A stretch of DNA of 25,519 nt. Origin: an uncultured Oscillospiraceae bacterium (lineage in GTDB: Bacteria; Bacillota; Clostridia; Oscillospirales; Acutalibacteraceae). The position numbers were made by a program, and so were the translations under genes. This document shows, piece by piece, positions 16,901 to 23,525 of this stretch (positions are counted from its first letter, which is position 1; the number at the start of each line of letters is the position of its first letter). The notes under the pieces are model-generated. The model was not told the origin of the DNA, made no database searches, and saw nothing but the letters and a program-made list of their open reading frames with translations. The stretch spans positions 1 through 25,519 of the forward strand of contig CABUAS010000015.1 of NCBI GenBank assembly GCA_902489595.1. The letters are read 5' to 3'.

Positions 16901-16948
16901 AAAAACACCAAAATCGGTATGAAGATTTCTGTGAATACTGTACCTCAT
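13928..16948 (-). CDS. lacZ: LacZ-type GH2 beta-galactosidase
   Basis: This is a large cytoplasmic GH2 beta-galactosidase of 1006 residues (E. coli LacZ has 1024), predicted to hydrolyse terminal beta-galactosides such as lactose. It has the five-domain LacZ layout: sugar-binding, two Ig-like sandwiches, a TIM barrel, and the C-terminal beta-sandwich (Bgal_small_N) from about residue 720. The catalytic acid/base is E446 in GNESGG and the nucleophile is E516 in CEYAHAMGNG. The motifs VNHHD and DEADIETHG are also present. I chose the ATG at 16948 because AAAGGAG lies eight bases upstream; the frame stays open 36 bases further but has no ribosome site there. It has its own promoter and is followed by the metallophosphoesterase gene. 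Confidence 0.95.
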   Translation of the reverse strand: MRYSIHRNLHTDFGVFEENKLDARSYFIPFSSVKKLAKTDFKNERYKSDRIVMLSGEWDFAYYEKLSLVPDSLDTDRVSFDKVTVPCTWQRTGYDQIAYINTRYPFPKKPPHIPYDVATGIYRKKVDIKNAGKHRTLSFLGAAGAISVYANGEYVGYSEGSHNTAEFDITPFLNNGTNEIVVVNYKWSNGSYLECQDMFRENGIFRDVFITEFESSYISDFILRSSKNLDGTYNLSIDVDGRFEKNTKIEIKSPEKEPVISAELLPEKGVKLENLIVNEWSAEIPNVYELIIVLYKDGKEIEAIRTYYGFKDVEINGEVFKFNGKAIKFKGVNHHDTHMTKGYAMSLDDMELDIKLMKEYNCNAVRTSHYPPDPAFLTMCDIYGLYVVDEADIETHGFYAVPYSTYNPNRLSNDESWATHYLDRVKRMYGRDKNHPSITMWSLGNESGGYKCQDFCYDFLKNANPEIPVHYEGVIRSKRWAYDVVSHMYGTPGLMRKILSGTAGEKYKGKPFFQCEYAHAMGNGPGGLEEYMQLFYSSDRFMGGCIWEWADHSVYDENAKYKWTYGGDHNEPIHDGNFCVDGLFYPDRKPSSGALEMKVCYRPIRAKQTDGNVFELWNTRSFKDSADIDISFTVLVDGEGCDKGTVESVIPAEGKKKIQINSDAFRQTDRDVFVNFIYTDKETGAEIATEQVIVSQAELKKADNKMKSADISVTGDTISVAFDGGRALFSKKNGLFSYQKNGVEYLKENPLDRQEGLVPHIYRGRLDNDQYMVIFWKIIGLDCSKAKLVSCDVKSKRSENGTVKYISTVYDFVTRGVFVLAKAYVDYFFDKNGKITVSTSLFKVCPLTDQLPRFGVHAELRSEFENVKYYGRGPIENYSDFREHSPIGIYETTVSDMAHKYIKPQDSGNRGDVRYSVLTNDKGAGLKFTTLYKYINFNANHFTLGQLKNAKHIEDLPDTDTTFVAVDGFVRGTGSGSCGPIPSKEHMIAFGYSKPLNFSFEIEPIE

Positions 16949-17002
16949 AAAATTTACTCCTTTATTTAAATTCCGCAAGCACAAATGCAGAACATTTTAA
17001 TA

Positions 17003-17032
17003 ATTATAACATACTCGGCAATACACCGTCAA
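17003..17032 (-). promoter_or_regulatory. Promoter of lacZ
   Basis: On the minus strand, TTGACG (17027-17032) and TATAAT (17003-17008) are 18 bases apart, in the 124-base gap after the fucosidase gene. It allows lacZ and the phosphoesterase to be expressed apart from the permease-fucosidase pair. Confidence 0.7.
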
Positions 17033-17072
17033 TTTAATTCGGCTTAATTAATATATTATTAAAATAATGTGC

Positions 17073-18551
17073 TCAGTCAACCTCTATTCTGAAGCAAATC
17101 GGCATTGTTTCTCTGCATTTTTCCTTTAAATTAACGGTCAGCGCCTTTTTATTCTGCGAAAACGACGTTTTTTCGCCCGTGCCCAGAACGGTTATATTTT
17201 TAATTACGCAGTGAAACATATCCATACTATCGGCAAGTGATTTAATTTTAAATTCCGACTTGCCCTCAGGCTTCAAAGCAAACGCATACACAGCACCCGT
17301 TTTACAGGTAAAGCGGTAATCTTTTGACGTATAACTGAAATGCTCGTTAAATGATCCGCCCTTTTGCTTTTTGCCTTCGCCGAAAATTTTATACGGCTGA
17401 GTGCCCCATATAGCCTCGGCATTTTTCTTTGTCCATTCACCGATTTTATCAACAATATTTTTTTCCTGTTCACAGAATGTACCGTCTGCCTTAGGTCCGA
17501 GATTCAGAACAAAGCAGCCGTTTTTCGATATAACATCAAGCAGATTGCAGGCTATAATTTCGGGCTTTTTGAAAATATTTGTAGTGCAGTAGCTCCACGC
17601 ATTATATGCTGTTGAGGTTTCGCCCTGCCATATATAAGGACTGATATTTTCAAGCTGACCTCTCTCTCGGTCAAAAACTGCACAATTATACATAACTGCG
17701 TCTGATTTATAATATACGCATACTTCTTTGCCCCATTCAAGCGAACGATTGTAATAATAGGCAAGAAATTTTTTCATATACGGTCTGAACGCTTTATATG
17801 AGACCCACCAGTCAAAAAAGAGAGAGGCAGGCTGATAACGGTCTATCAAATCACACGAAGACACAAGCCAGTCACAAAGCCATTTTTGCGTCGGTTCAAT
17901 GCCATGCTCCTGCTTTAGCATTGTAAAAAGGTTATTCGCTTTATGAACGTTTTTGCACTCGCCGTATAATTCACGGTATTTATCGTTCTGCGTTTCGTTA
18001 TCATAGCCAACTGTTGAACCACCGTTCATAAACCAGAAATGCTCAGCACGGTGGCTTGACGTTGAAAAAATCATTCCCGTTTTTTCACAGGCGTCTTTTA
18101 TTTCGGCAAGAATATCCCTTTTCGGACCCATATTAACAGAGTTCCACTCACTGAGGTCACTGCTATACATTTTAAATCCGTCGTGATGCTCTCCGACAGG
18201 CATAATAAATTTTGCCCCGCTTGACTGAACAAAATCCACCCACTCGCCGGCATTAAAGTTTTCCGCCCTGAACATCGGAATGAAATCACGGTAATTAAAA
18301 CTTTTACCGTATTTTCTGAGATGATGCCAATAAGCAGGATTGCCCTTATAATACATAAATCGGCAATACCATTCGCTGAAATATGCCGGCACCGAATAAA
18401 TACCCCAATGAATAAAAATTCCGAACTTGGCATCCTTATACCACTGCGGTACGGGATATTCTGCAAGACTCTGCCAATCTGCTTTATATTTTCCGTTTTC
18501 AATTACACTGTCAATCTTTTCAAGATAATCCGCCATTTGTTTATCTGTCAT
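17073..18551 (-). CDS. GH29 alpha-L-fucosidase
   Basis: This 492-residue retaining alpha-L-fucosidase has a GH29 TIM barrel to about residue 350 and a small beta domain after it. Typical segments are WYKDAKFGIFIHWG near the N-terminus, MPVGEHHDGFKMYSS in the barrel, and a strand ending in FFDWW whose D247 is the expected nucleophile. The block LNLGPKADG after the barrel is also characteristic. There is no signal peptide, so it acts inside the cell on imported oligosaccharides. I set the start at ATG 18551, which follows AAAGGA; 13 upstream codons lack a ribosome site. It lies 54 bases after the permease stop, with a hairpin between. The linkage preference (1,2, 1,3, 1,4 or 1,6) cannot be read from sequence. 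Confidence 0.92.
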   Translation of the reverse strand: MTDKQMADYLEKIDSVIENGKYKADWQSLAEYPVPQWYKDAKFGIFIHWGIYSVPAYFSEWYCRFMYYKGNPAYWHHLRKYGKSFNYRDFIPMFRAENFNAGEWVDFVQSSGAKFIMPVGEHHDGFKMYSSDLSEWNSVNMGPKRDILAEIKDACEKTGMIFSTSSHRAEHFWFMNGGSTVGYDNETQNDKYRELYGECKNVHKANNLFTMLKQEHGIEPTQKWLCDWLVSSCDLIDRYQPASLFFDWWVSYKAFRPYMKKFLAYYYNRSLEWGKEVCVYYKSDAVMYNCAVFDRERGQLENISPYIWQGETSTAYNAWSYCTTNIFKKPEIIACNLLDVISKNGCFVLNLGPKADGTFCEQEKNIVDKIGEWTKKNAEAIWGTQPYKIFGEGKKQKGGSFNEHFSYTSKDYRFTCKTGAVYAFALKPEGKSEFKIKSLADSMDMFHCVIKNITVLGTGEKTSFSQNKKALTVNLKEKCRETMPICFRIEVD

Positions 18552-18576
18552 ATATAATTTTCCTTTCAACAAAACA

Positions 18577-18597
18577 GCGGGAGAAATCAACTCCCGC
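18577..18597 (-). terminator. Intercistronic hairpin between permease and fucosidase
   Basis: GCGGGAG (18577-18583) and CTCCCGC (18591-18597) pair perfectly around a seven-base loop. The following bases (TGTTTTG on the minus strand) form only a weak U tract, so read-through to the fucosidase gene is likely. Confidence 0.5.
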
Positions 18598-18605
18598 CGT
18601 ATAGT

Positions 18606-20576
18606 TTATTTACTTTGTGACAAAGCAGTTACAGTTTCAAAAACAGACTCAAGATTATTATTTACACTGTTGAAATCAATATAGCTTTTAAGACTTTCAT
18701 CTGAAAAATATCTTAAATATCTCATTTTTGAAGCAGCTTTGCTGCGAGCTTCGCTTTCATCAAAGGCTTTGCCCGATTTTTCTGCCTTAGCCTTCAGCTT
18801 TGCTACTTTGTTATCTGCCCTTTCAAATTCAAGCTCAATATCACGGGCAAATTCCTGCATATCAGCCTGCTTTTCTTCATTTTTAACTTTTACAATAACT
18901 TCATCTGCACCGCTGTAAATTTCATCAAGGCACTGATGCTTTTTTATTTCATCAAAAAGAAATTCATCACTGTTTTCATTTGCATAATCAAGAATTTCTT
19001 TAACATTCAGATAATCCTTATCTGTAAGCAGATTATCTTTAAAATTCTCAGCAGCGGCACGAAGCTTTAGTGCTCTGACATAATTTGCATGCTTTGCTTC
19101 CGTCAAATCGTAGAAAAAGAGCGGAAGCAGGCAGATAACGCAGCCGATAAGACCGAGAATCGTCTGATACTTATATGCGCCGTCACGAAGCGTCGGATTA
19201 AGCAGTGCCGTATTAAGATCATCACCGAAGCCGATTCCTGCAAAAGACAGGAACAGAGGTGTAAGCATACCTGTAAATATACCGCAGATTGTAGTAATAA
19301 ATGCCGAATAATTCTGCCAGAAGCCCTCAAGCCTTTTACCTGTTTTCCATTGCTGATAATCGAGTACATCTGAGGTCATAATGGTTGAGAAAAATGCGAA
19401 TCCCGAAAACAGATTCTGCAAAAATGTTGCAAAGAAAACAAGATAAGGATTTTTATAAACAACAAGCTGCAACAGCATCATAGCGGCAAAGCCTGCCGAA
19501 GTAACTACCATAATATTGCGCTTGCCGAATTTTTTGATAAGAAGAGGTCCGGCAACCATTCCGAGAATCAGCGCATTCATCAGAATTGTTGTACAGAAAA
19601 GGTTTGCAAGTGTTTTTGCCTTTGCACTTTCAAAGCTGAACTGGCAGATCCAGTTTGTAATATTACCCATTCCGCGAAGCCCCGAAAATACTGTAAATAT
19701 TGTAATTATCCAAAAATATTTATTTTTCGAAAGCTCCTTTGCACCCTCAAAAAAGCTTACCTTATTTGAAAATTTCTGGCTTACAACAACTCTTTCCTGA
19801 ACACCGAAATATGTAAACAATATACAGCCTACGCCGAGCACCATACAAATCGGGAAGAATATGCGGTAAAGATTTATATTTAACTGATGACCCGAATCTG
19901 CAAAAAGAATACCTGCAAAAATCGGCAGAAGCATATTAACGAGCGAACCGGGAATATTGCTGATTAATCCCTTTATTGAAATGAAATTTGCTCTCTCCTG
20001 CGCAACGGAAGAAATCGTTTGCTCGATGCCTGCCATAGCCTGATTTACAAGCGTCTGGAAAAAGGTTCCGAACTGCACCATAACAAACATTACGATTACA
20101 GCAAGTGAAAAATCCGAAACCTGCGCCTCGTTAAGTCCCATAATCGGGATTGCAGGAATCGTGATTGAAAACAGCTTTATATCTGCCCATGAAGCAGGAA
20201 TAAACGGAATTAAACCGAAAAACAATGCCCAGCATACGGACGGAACAATCAGAAACTGCTTAAATTTGCCTCGTTTCTTTTTGTCCTTTTTGTTATCAAT
20301 AAGCATAGAAAGTATCGGTGCTCTGAGCAGACCGCATACTGAACCTAAAACAGTGCCGAGGAAGAATACAACACCCGTTGAAATTTTGAAATGCGAAATC
20401 ATCATATAAGTAGTAGTTGCAATCGTTGTCCACTGTGCTAAAACCGATAAAAAAGATGCTCCGCCGAATCCGAGCGCATAATTTACAAACTCTTTGTATG
20501 TAACCTCGTAACCCTTGGGCGGTTTCCGCCAGTAAGTTTTAATTTTGTAAAGTATATCCATAACCTTATCAATCAT
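18606..20576 (-). CDS. GPH-family (MelB-like) sugar transporter with long C-terminal tail
   Basis: This integral membrane carrier has 656 residues. The first ~490 residues carry about 12 hydrophobic helices and resemble the glycoside-pentoside-hexuronide branch of the MFS, whose members import sugars with cations. Typical MelB-like features are the early YALGFGGA helix, RGKFKQF-like basic loop residues and a QWKTGKR loop near the centre of the second half. The remaining ~165 residues are hydrophilic and rich in K, E and A, with coiled-coil-like stretches (about 565-610). Usual GPH carriers end near 450-500 residues. The ATG at 20576 follows AAGGGGG; eight upstream codons are not favoured. It heads the unit with the GH29 fucosidase, so a fucosylated glycoside is the likely cargo. 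Confidence 0.85.
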   Translation of the reverse strand: MIDKVMDILYKIKTYWRKPPKGYEVTYKEFVNYALGFGGASFLSVLAQWTTIATTTYMMISHFKISTGVVFFLGTVLGSVCGLLRAPILSMLIDNKKDKKKRGKFKQFLIVPSVCWALFFGLIPFIPASWADIKLFSITIPAIPIMGLNEAQVSDFSLAVIVMFVMVQFGTFFQTLVNQAMAGIEQTISSVAQERANFISIKGLISNIPGSLVNMLLPIFAGILFADSGHQLNINLYRIFFPICMVLGVGCILFTYFGVQERVVVSQKFSNKVSFFEGAKELSKNKYFWIITIFTVFSGLRGMGNITNWICQFSFESAKAKTLANLFCTTILMNALILGMVAGPLLIKKFGKRNIMVVTSAGFAAMMLLQLVVYKNPYLVFFATFLQNLFSGFAFFSTIMTSDVLDYQQWKTGKRLEGFWQNYSAFITTICGIFTGMLTPLFLSFAGIGFGDDLNTALLNPTLRDGAYKYQTILGLIGCVICLLPLFFYDLTEAKHANYVRALKLRAAAENFKDNLLTDKDYLNVKEILDYANENSDEFLFDEIKKHQCLDEIYSGADEVIVKVKNEEKQADMQEFARDIELEFERADNKVAKLKAKAEKSGKAFDESEARSKAASKMRYLRYFSDESLKSYIDFNSVNNNLESVFETVTALSQSK

Positions 20577-20611
20577 AAAAAGTACCCCCTTGAGTGACAT
20601 AAGTAAATAAT

Positions 20612-20640
20612 ATCATATTAATGTGATAAAAACTTGTGAA
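20612..20640 (-). promoter_or_regulatory. Putative promoter of the permease-fucosidase unit
   Basis: On the minus strand, TTCACA (20635-20640) and TATGAT (20612-20617) are 17 bases apart. Each box differs from consensus by one base. The site lies about 36 bases before the permease ATG. Confidence 0.5.
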
Positions 20641-20743
20641 ATCTTACCATAAAATTCAGAAATCCTATTATATTATTAAACAATAATCCCAAAAAATCAA
20701 GCAGAATTTCTAAACTATTAAACATTTTTTCTAAAGTTTTATA

Positions 20744-20772
20744 TTGATTCACAGTGTATAATACACTATAAT
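20744..20772 (+). promoter_or_regulatory. Promoter with embedded palindromic operator
   Basis: TTGATT (20744-20749) and TATAAT (20767-20772) are 17 bases apart. The spacer holds AGTGTAT-A-ATACACT (20753-20767), a perfect 15-bp palindrome that overlaps the -10 box. A repressor bound there would block the promoter of the downstream phosphatase-family gene. Confidence 0.7.
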
Positions 20773-20806
20773 ATAAAATACCATCAAAATCAAAAGGGAA
20801 AGAGAT

Positions 20807-21943
20807 ATGAAAAATCAAATTAAAATGTTTTTATCAAGTGGGAAAACGATTCCGCAGTTAATAAAAAAATCTTTAAAAAAAATCGACAAAACTGAAAATT
20901 ATCTTGACAATGTGCTGTGTTATGACATCTGGAACAACAGTTTTGAACAATCAATACCTATTTATCAGATTTACCACCATGTGCATAAATATCTTGACGA
21001 ATGTGAAATAAAAGACAGCAGGGCAGTTGCACCGAACGGCAAAATCAGAAAGGTTCTTTTTCTCGGGTATGACGGTATGCGTGCCGATATGGCAGCGGCT
21101 CTGCTTGCAAGAAAAAACGAATTTGATGACAGCATTAACTGTGTAAACACATCTTTCAGCGGTATTAAGAAAGTGAGCAGAAAAGGAGGGCTTTATCTTG
21201 CATACTGCGGCGGTGAAACAGGCACGCAAACACAGCAGACAACTTCAACGTCTGCCGGCTGGACCGCTCAGTTTACAGGTGTATGGGGCACAGAAAACGG
21301 TATAAAAACAAATGAAGATACAAAAAATATGCTGCACGAAACTTTTATGCTTGAATATGCCGAAAAAGGACTTGCGTCATCACTCAGTTTTACGTGGGAT
21401 CCGCTTTTTGATGTAAACTATGCGCCCGAAGTGCGTGAGGCAATGAAAAGAAGCGATATAAAAATGGACTTCTGCGATACAGACAGAAAAAAAGGCGCCG
21501 TAATTTCCAAATCACTTAAAATTTCACAGGAATTTTCTGATTTTCTTGCGCCCGAAATGCCTTCAAAATCCGCTCCGTTTGACAGTGCGGCAAGGGATTA
21601 TGTGCTTCACTGTATAAACAGAGGCGACGATATTGTGTGCGGACTTTATGATTCTATTGACGCTATGGGGCATATGTTTGAATTCTCGCCGAAATGTGCG
21701 GAATATGCAAATGCCGCCATGACATGCGACACCTTTACTTATCAGATTTTGCAGGAAATTGACAGGCGTGAAGCAGAACTTAACGAAGAATGGCTCGTAA
21801 TTCTTGCAAACGACCACGGCGGAATAAGAAAAGGTCACGGCGGTCAGACATTAGAAGAAAGAACAACCTGGATTGCAACAAACAAACCGATTGATGAAAA
21901 CTTTTTCGGCAACGGCTACGACGGCAAAACAGAAAGAAAATAG
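20807..21943 (+). CDS. Alkaline phosphatase superfamily enzyme (phosphodiesterase/NPP type)
   Basis: This 378-residue protein has the metal-binding pattern of the alkaline phosphatase superfamily, nearest to type I phosphodiesterases/nucleotide pyrophosphatases. Seen are FLGYDGMRAD with metal ligand D89, a candidate nucleophile T148 or S149 in STSAGWTAQFTGVWG, DSIDAMGH with D285 and H289, ANDHGG with D336 and H337, and GHGG with H344. No sulfatase C/S-x-P-x-R signature is present. There is no signal peptide, so it should be cytoplasmic. The ribosome site GGGAAAGAG precedes the ATG. It is divergent from the permease, has its own promoter and is followed by a terminator. Its substrate is unknown; a phosphorylated sugar or nucleotide sugar would fit the setting, but this is inference. 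Confidence 0.8.
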   Translation: MKNQIKMFLSSGKTIPQLIKKSLKKIDKTENYLDNVLCYDIWNNSFEQSIPIYQIYHHVHKYLDECEIKDSRAVAPNGKIRKVLFLGYDGMRADMAAALLARKNEFDDSINCVNTSFSGIKKVSRKGGLYLAYCGGETGTQTQQTTSTSAGWTAQFTGVWGTENGIKTNEDTKNMLHETFMLEYAEKGLASSLSFTWDPLFDVNYAPEVREAMKRSDIKMDFCDTDRKKGAVISKSLKISQEFSDFLAPEMPSKSAPFDSAARDYVLHCINRGDDIVCGLYDSIDAMGHMFEFSPKCAEYANAAMTCDTFTYQILQEIDRREAELNEEWLVILANDHGGIRKGHGGQTLEERTTWIATNKPIDENFFGNGYDGKTERK

Positions 21944-21955
21944 ACAACAAAATAA

Positions 21956-21990
21956 AAATCATAACCCCGTTTTGAGGTTATGATTTTTTT
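21956..21990. terminator. Bidirectional terminator between convergent genes
   Basis: AAATCATAACC (21956-21966) and GGTTATGATTT (21976-21986) form an 11-pair stem with T-rich tracts on both strands. It serves the plus-strand phosphatase-family gene and probably also the minus-strand pentapeptide gene. Confidence 0.85.
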
Positions 21991-22002
21991 ATTATAATCA
22001 AT

Positions 22003-22635
22003 TCAAAATTTTTTTAATTTCACGCCGATTAAATACAGCAAATCCACCGCCTGTGACGGTTCTATAACTGCTCCCTTTATATCATCTGCACCGACTGCAA
22101 TACCCTCTATATCAGAATTTGATAAATCAACCCCGTTAAGTGAAGTTTTTAAAAATTTTGACTGCGTAAGATCGGCACTGTCAAAATACACTTTTTTCAT
22201 TTTTGTTTCAAAAAAATATGCATTTTTAAGCACAGTATCTTTAAACAGAACATTTTCAATACTTCCCATTGAAATATTAAAATAACCGGCATTTGTTCGT
22301 GAAAACAAAACATTGAACAGACGGCAGTCGACCATACTGCAGCCTGAAAGTTTGCAGTTTTTAAACTCACATCTTATAAATGAATTTTCACTGAATTCTG
22401 CATTGGAAAAATTGCACTTTTCAAAGCAAACATTTTTAAATACAACCTTTTCAAACATCACATTCTGCATCATAACATTACGAAATCTGCAGTTTTCAAA
22501 TTCTGTTTCAAACAAATCAGCAGCGTCGGAATTTTCGTTTTCAAAATTACGGTAAACCGCTTTTTCACCGTCGCTTATATTTTTTAAATATTCATTATCC
22601 AGATCATCAATATTCTGAGGTTTTAAAATTTTCAT
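22003..22635 (-). CDS. Pentapeptide-repeat protein (Qnr-like architecture)
   Basis: This 210-residue protein consists of pentapeptide repeats from about residue 36 to 185. Every fifth position is F, L, V or M with small residues before it (for example VCFEKCNFSNAEFSENSF), which predicts a right-handed quadrilateral beta-helix. A short C-terminal tail with a hydrophobic helix (PSQAVDLLYLIGVKL) resembles the dimerising end of Qnr/MfpA proteins, which mimic DNA and bind gyrase. The length also matches (Qnr is about 218). Function is not proven; many such proteins have no known role. GGAGAG precedes the ATG, and it lies 33 bases after the VanZ-like gene, probably on one transcript. Confidence 0.8.
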   Translation of the reverse strand: MKILKPQNIDDLDNEYLKNISDGEKAVYRNFENENSDAADLFETEFENCRFRNVMMQNVMFEKVVFKNVCFEKCNFSNAEFSENSFIRCEFKNCKLSGCSMVDCRLFNVLFSRTNAGYFNISMGSIENVLFKDTVLKNAYFFETKMKKVYFDSADLTQSKFLKTSLNGVDLSNSDIEGIAVGADDIKGAVIEPSQAVDLLYLIGVKLKKF

Positions 22636-22668
22636 TTACTCTCTCCCGCTCTTTTCAAAACACAACCG

Positions 22669-23394
22669 TCACAAATAAACTATAAACGAAAAGAAAACAG
22701 CAAAAATCAACACATAAACTGCCGAAACGGCAATTTTTTGCTTTTTTGAATACTCTTTAAAGCCAAACATCAAAAGTGCATAATACAGGAGTACCGAAAT
22801 CATATCATACCACTGAAAGCCGAACTGCTGCGAATTTGTAAACCGTTTATAGAAAAATATAAACAGATATGGCACAAGCAGTGACGACATAACAGTTACA
22901 ACACGCTTAACGCACATAATATCTTTATTATTCAGGCGGTAGATAACAGCAAATATTAAAATTCCGACTGCTCCGCCGATTGTATTCAAAATCATATCAT
23001 CAATATCAAAAACGCCTGTTTTCAAAACAAACTGTGCTGTTTCAATACTGACAGATAAAAGCGGAATAATAAAAACATAACGGTAAGGGCACTTGCCTTT
23101 GGTAAACATACAGGTAAAAATGCCAACGGGGATAAATATCAAAACATTGCCCAGAAAATCGGCATTGATAAAGCCGCTGAATCCCGTATGTTTAAAATGA
23201 ACCCGGGCAAAATGCATCGGCGGCAAATCGTTATAAAGGCGTTCGGCGTTTCTGCAATGGGAAAACAAATTGCCATCTGACAAAAGATTCAAAATAAGTC
23301 CCCTGTCGATAAGGGCAAACCACAAAATCATAATATAAAACACGAAAATGGTACACAAAATCACATTTTCTTTTTTGCTTATCTGTGTTTTCAC
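22669..23394 (-). CDS. VanZ-like integral membrane protein
   Basis: This 241-residue membrane protein has about seven predicted helices. The VanZ-like core is recognisable in the helix NVLIFIPVGIF, the following SVSIETAQFV segment and the conserved DIDDMILNTIGG. VanZ itself gives low-level teicoplanin resistance, but most members of the family are uncharacterised and may act on the cell envelope. The first helix is followed by a ~45-residue loop. The start is a GTG preceded by a G-rich ribosome site (AAGGGGGG) about ten bases away. A putative promoter lies at 23439-23468. It appears to be cotranscribed with the pentapeptide-repeat gene downstream. Confidence 0.8.
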   Translation of the reverse strand: MKTQISKKENVILCTIFVFYIMILWFALIDRGLILNLLSDGNLFSHCRNAERLYNDLPPMHFARVHFKHTGFSGFINADFLGNVLIFIPVGIFTCMFTKGKCPYRYVFIIPLLSVSIETAQFVLKTGVFDIDDMILNTIGGAVGILIFAVIYRLNNKDIMCVKRVVTVMSSLLVPYLFIFFYKRFTNSQQFGFQWYDMISVLLYYALLMFGFKEYSKKQKIAVSAVYVLIFAVFFSFIVYL

Positions 23395-23438
23395 TGCGGT
23401 ACGCCCCCCTTTTTCAATCGTATAAATCAGTATATAAA

Positions 23439-23468
23439 ATTATAACACAATTTTATATTATAAGTAAA
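23439..23468 (-). promoter_or_regulatory. Putative promoter of the VanZ-pentapeptide unit
   Basis: On the minus strand, TTTACT (23463-23468) and a perfect TATAAT (23439-23444) are 18 bases apart. The -35 box is weak. Confidence 0.45.
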
Positions 23469-23472
23469 GCGA

Positions 23473-23517
23473 ACGGCGAAAAACGCAGAAAATTATAACC
23501 TCCGTATTTTTCGCCGT
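23473..23517 (-). terminator. Hairpin after the second GH36 gene
   Basis: ACGGCGAAAAA (23473-23483) and TTTTTCGCCGT (23507-23517) are perfect 11-bp inverted repeats with a 23-base loop, nine bases after the GH36 stop. The T tract after it is interrupted, so termination may be incomplete. Confidence 0.55.
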
Positions 23518-23525
23518 AATTCATA

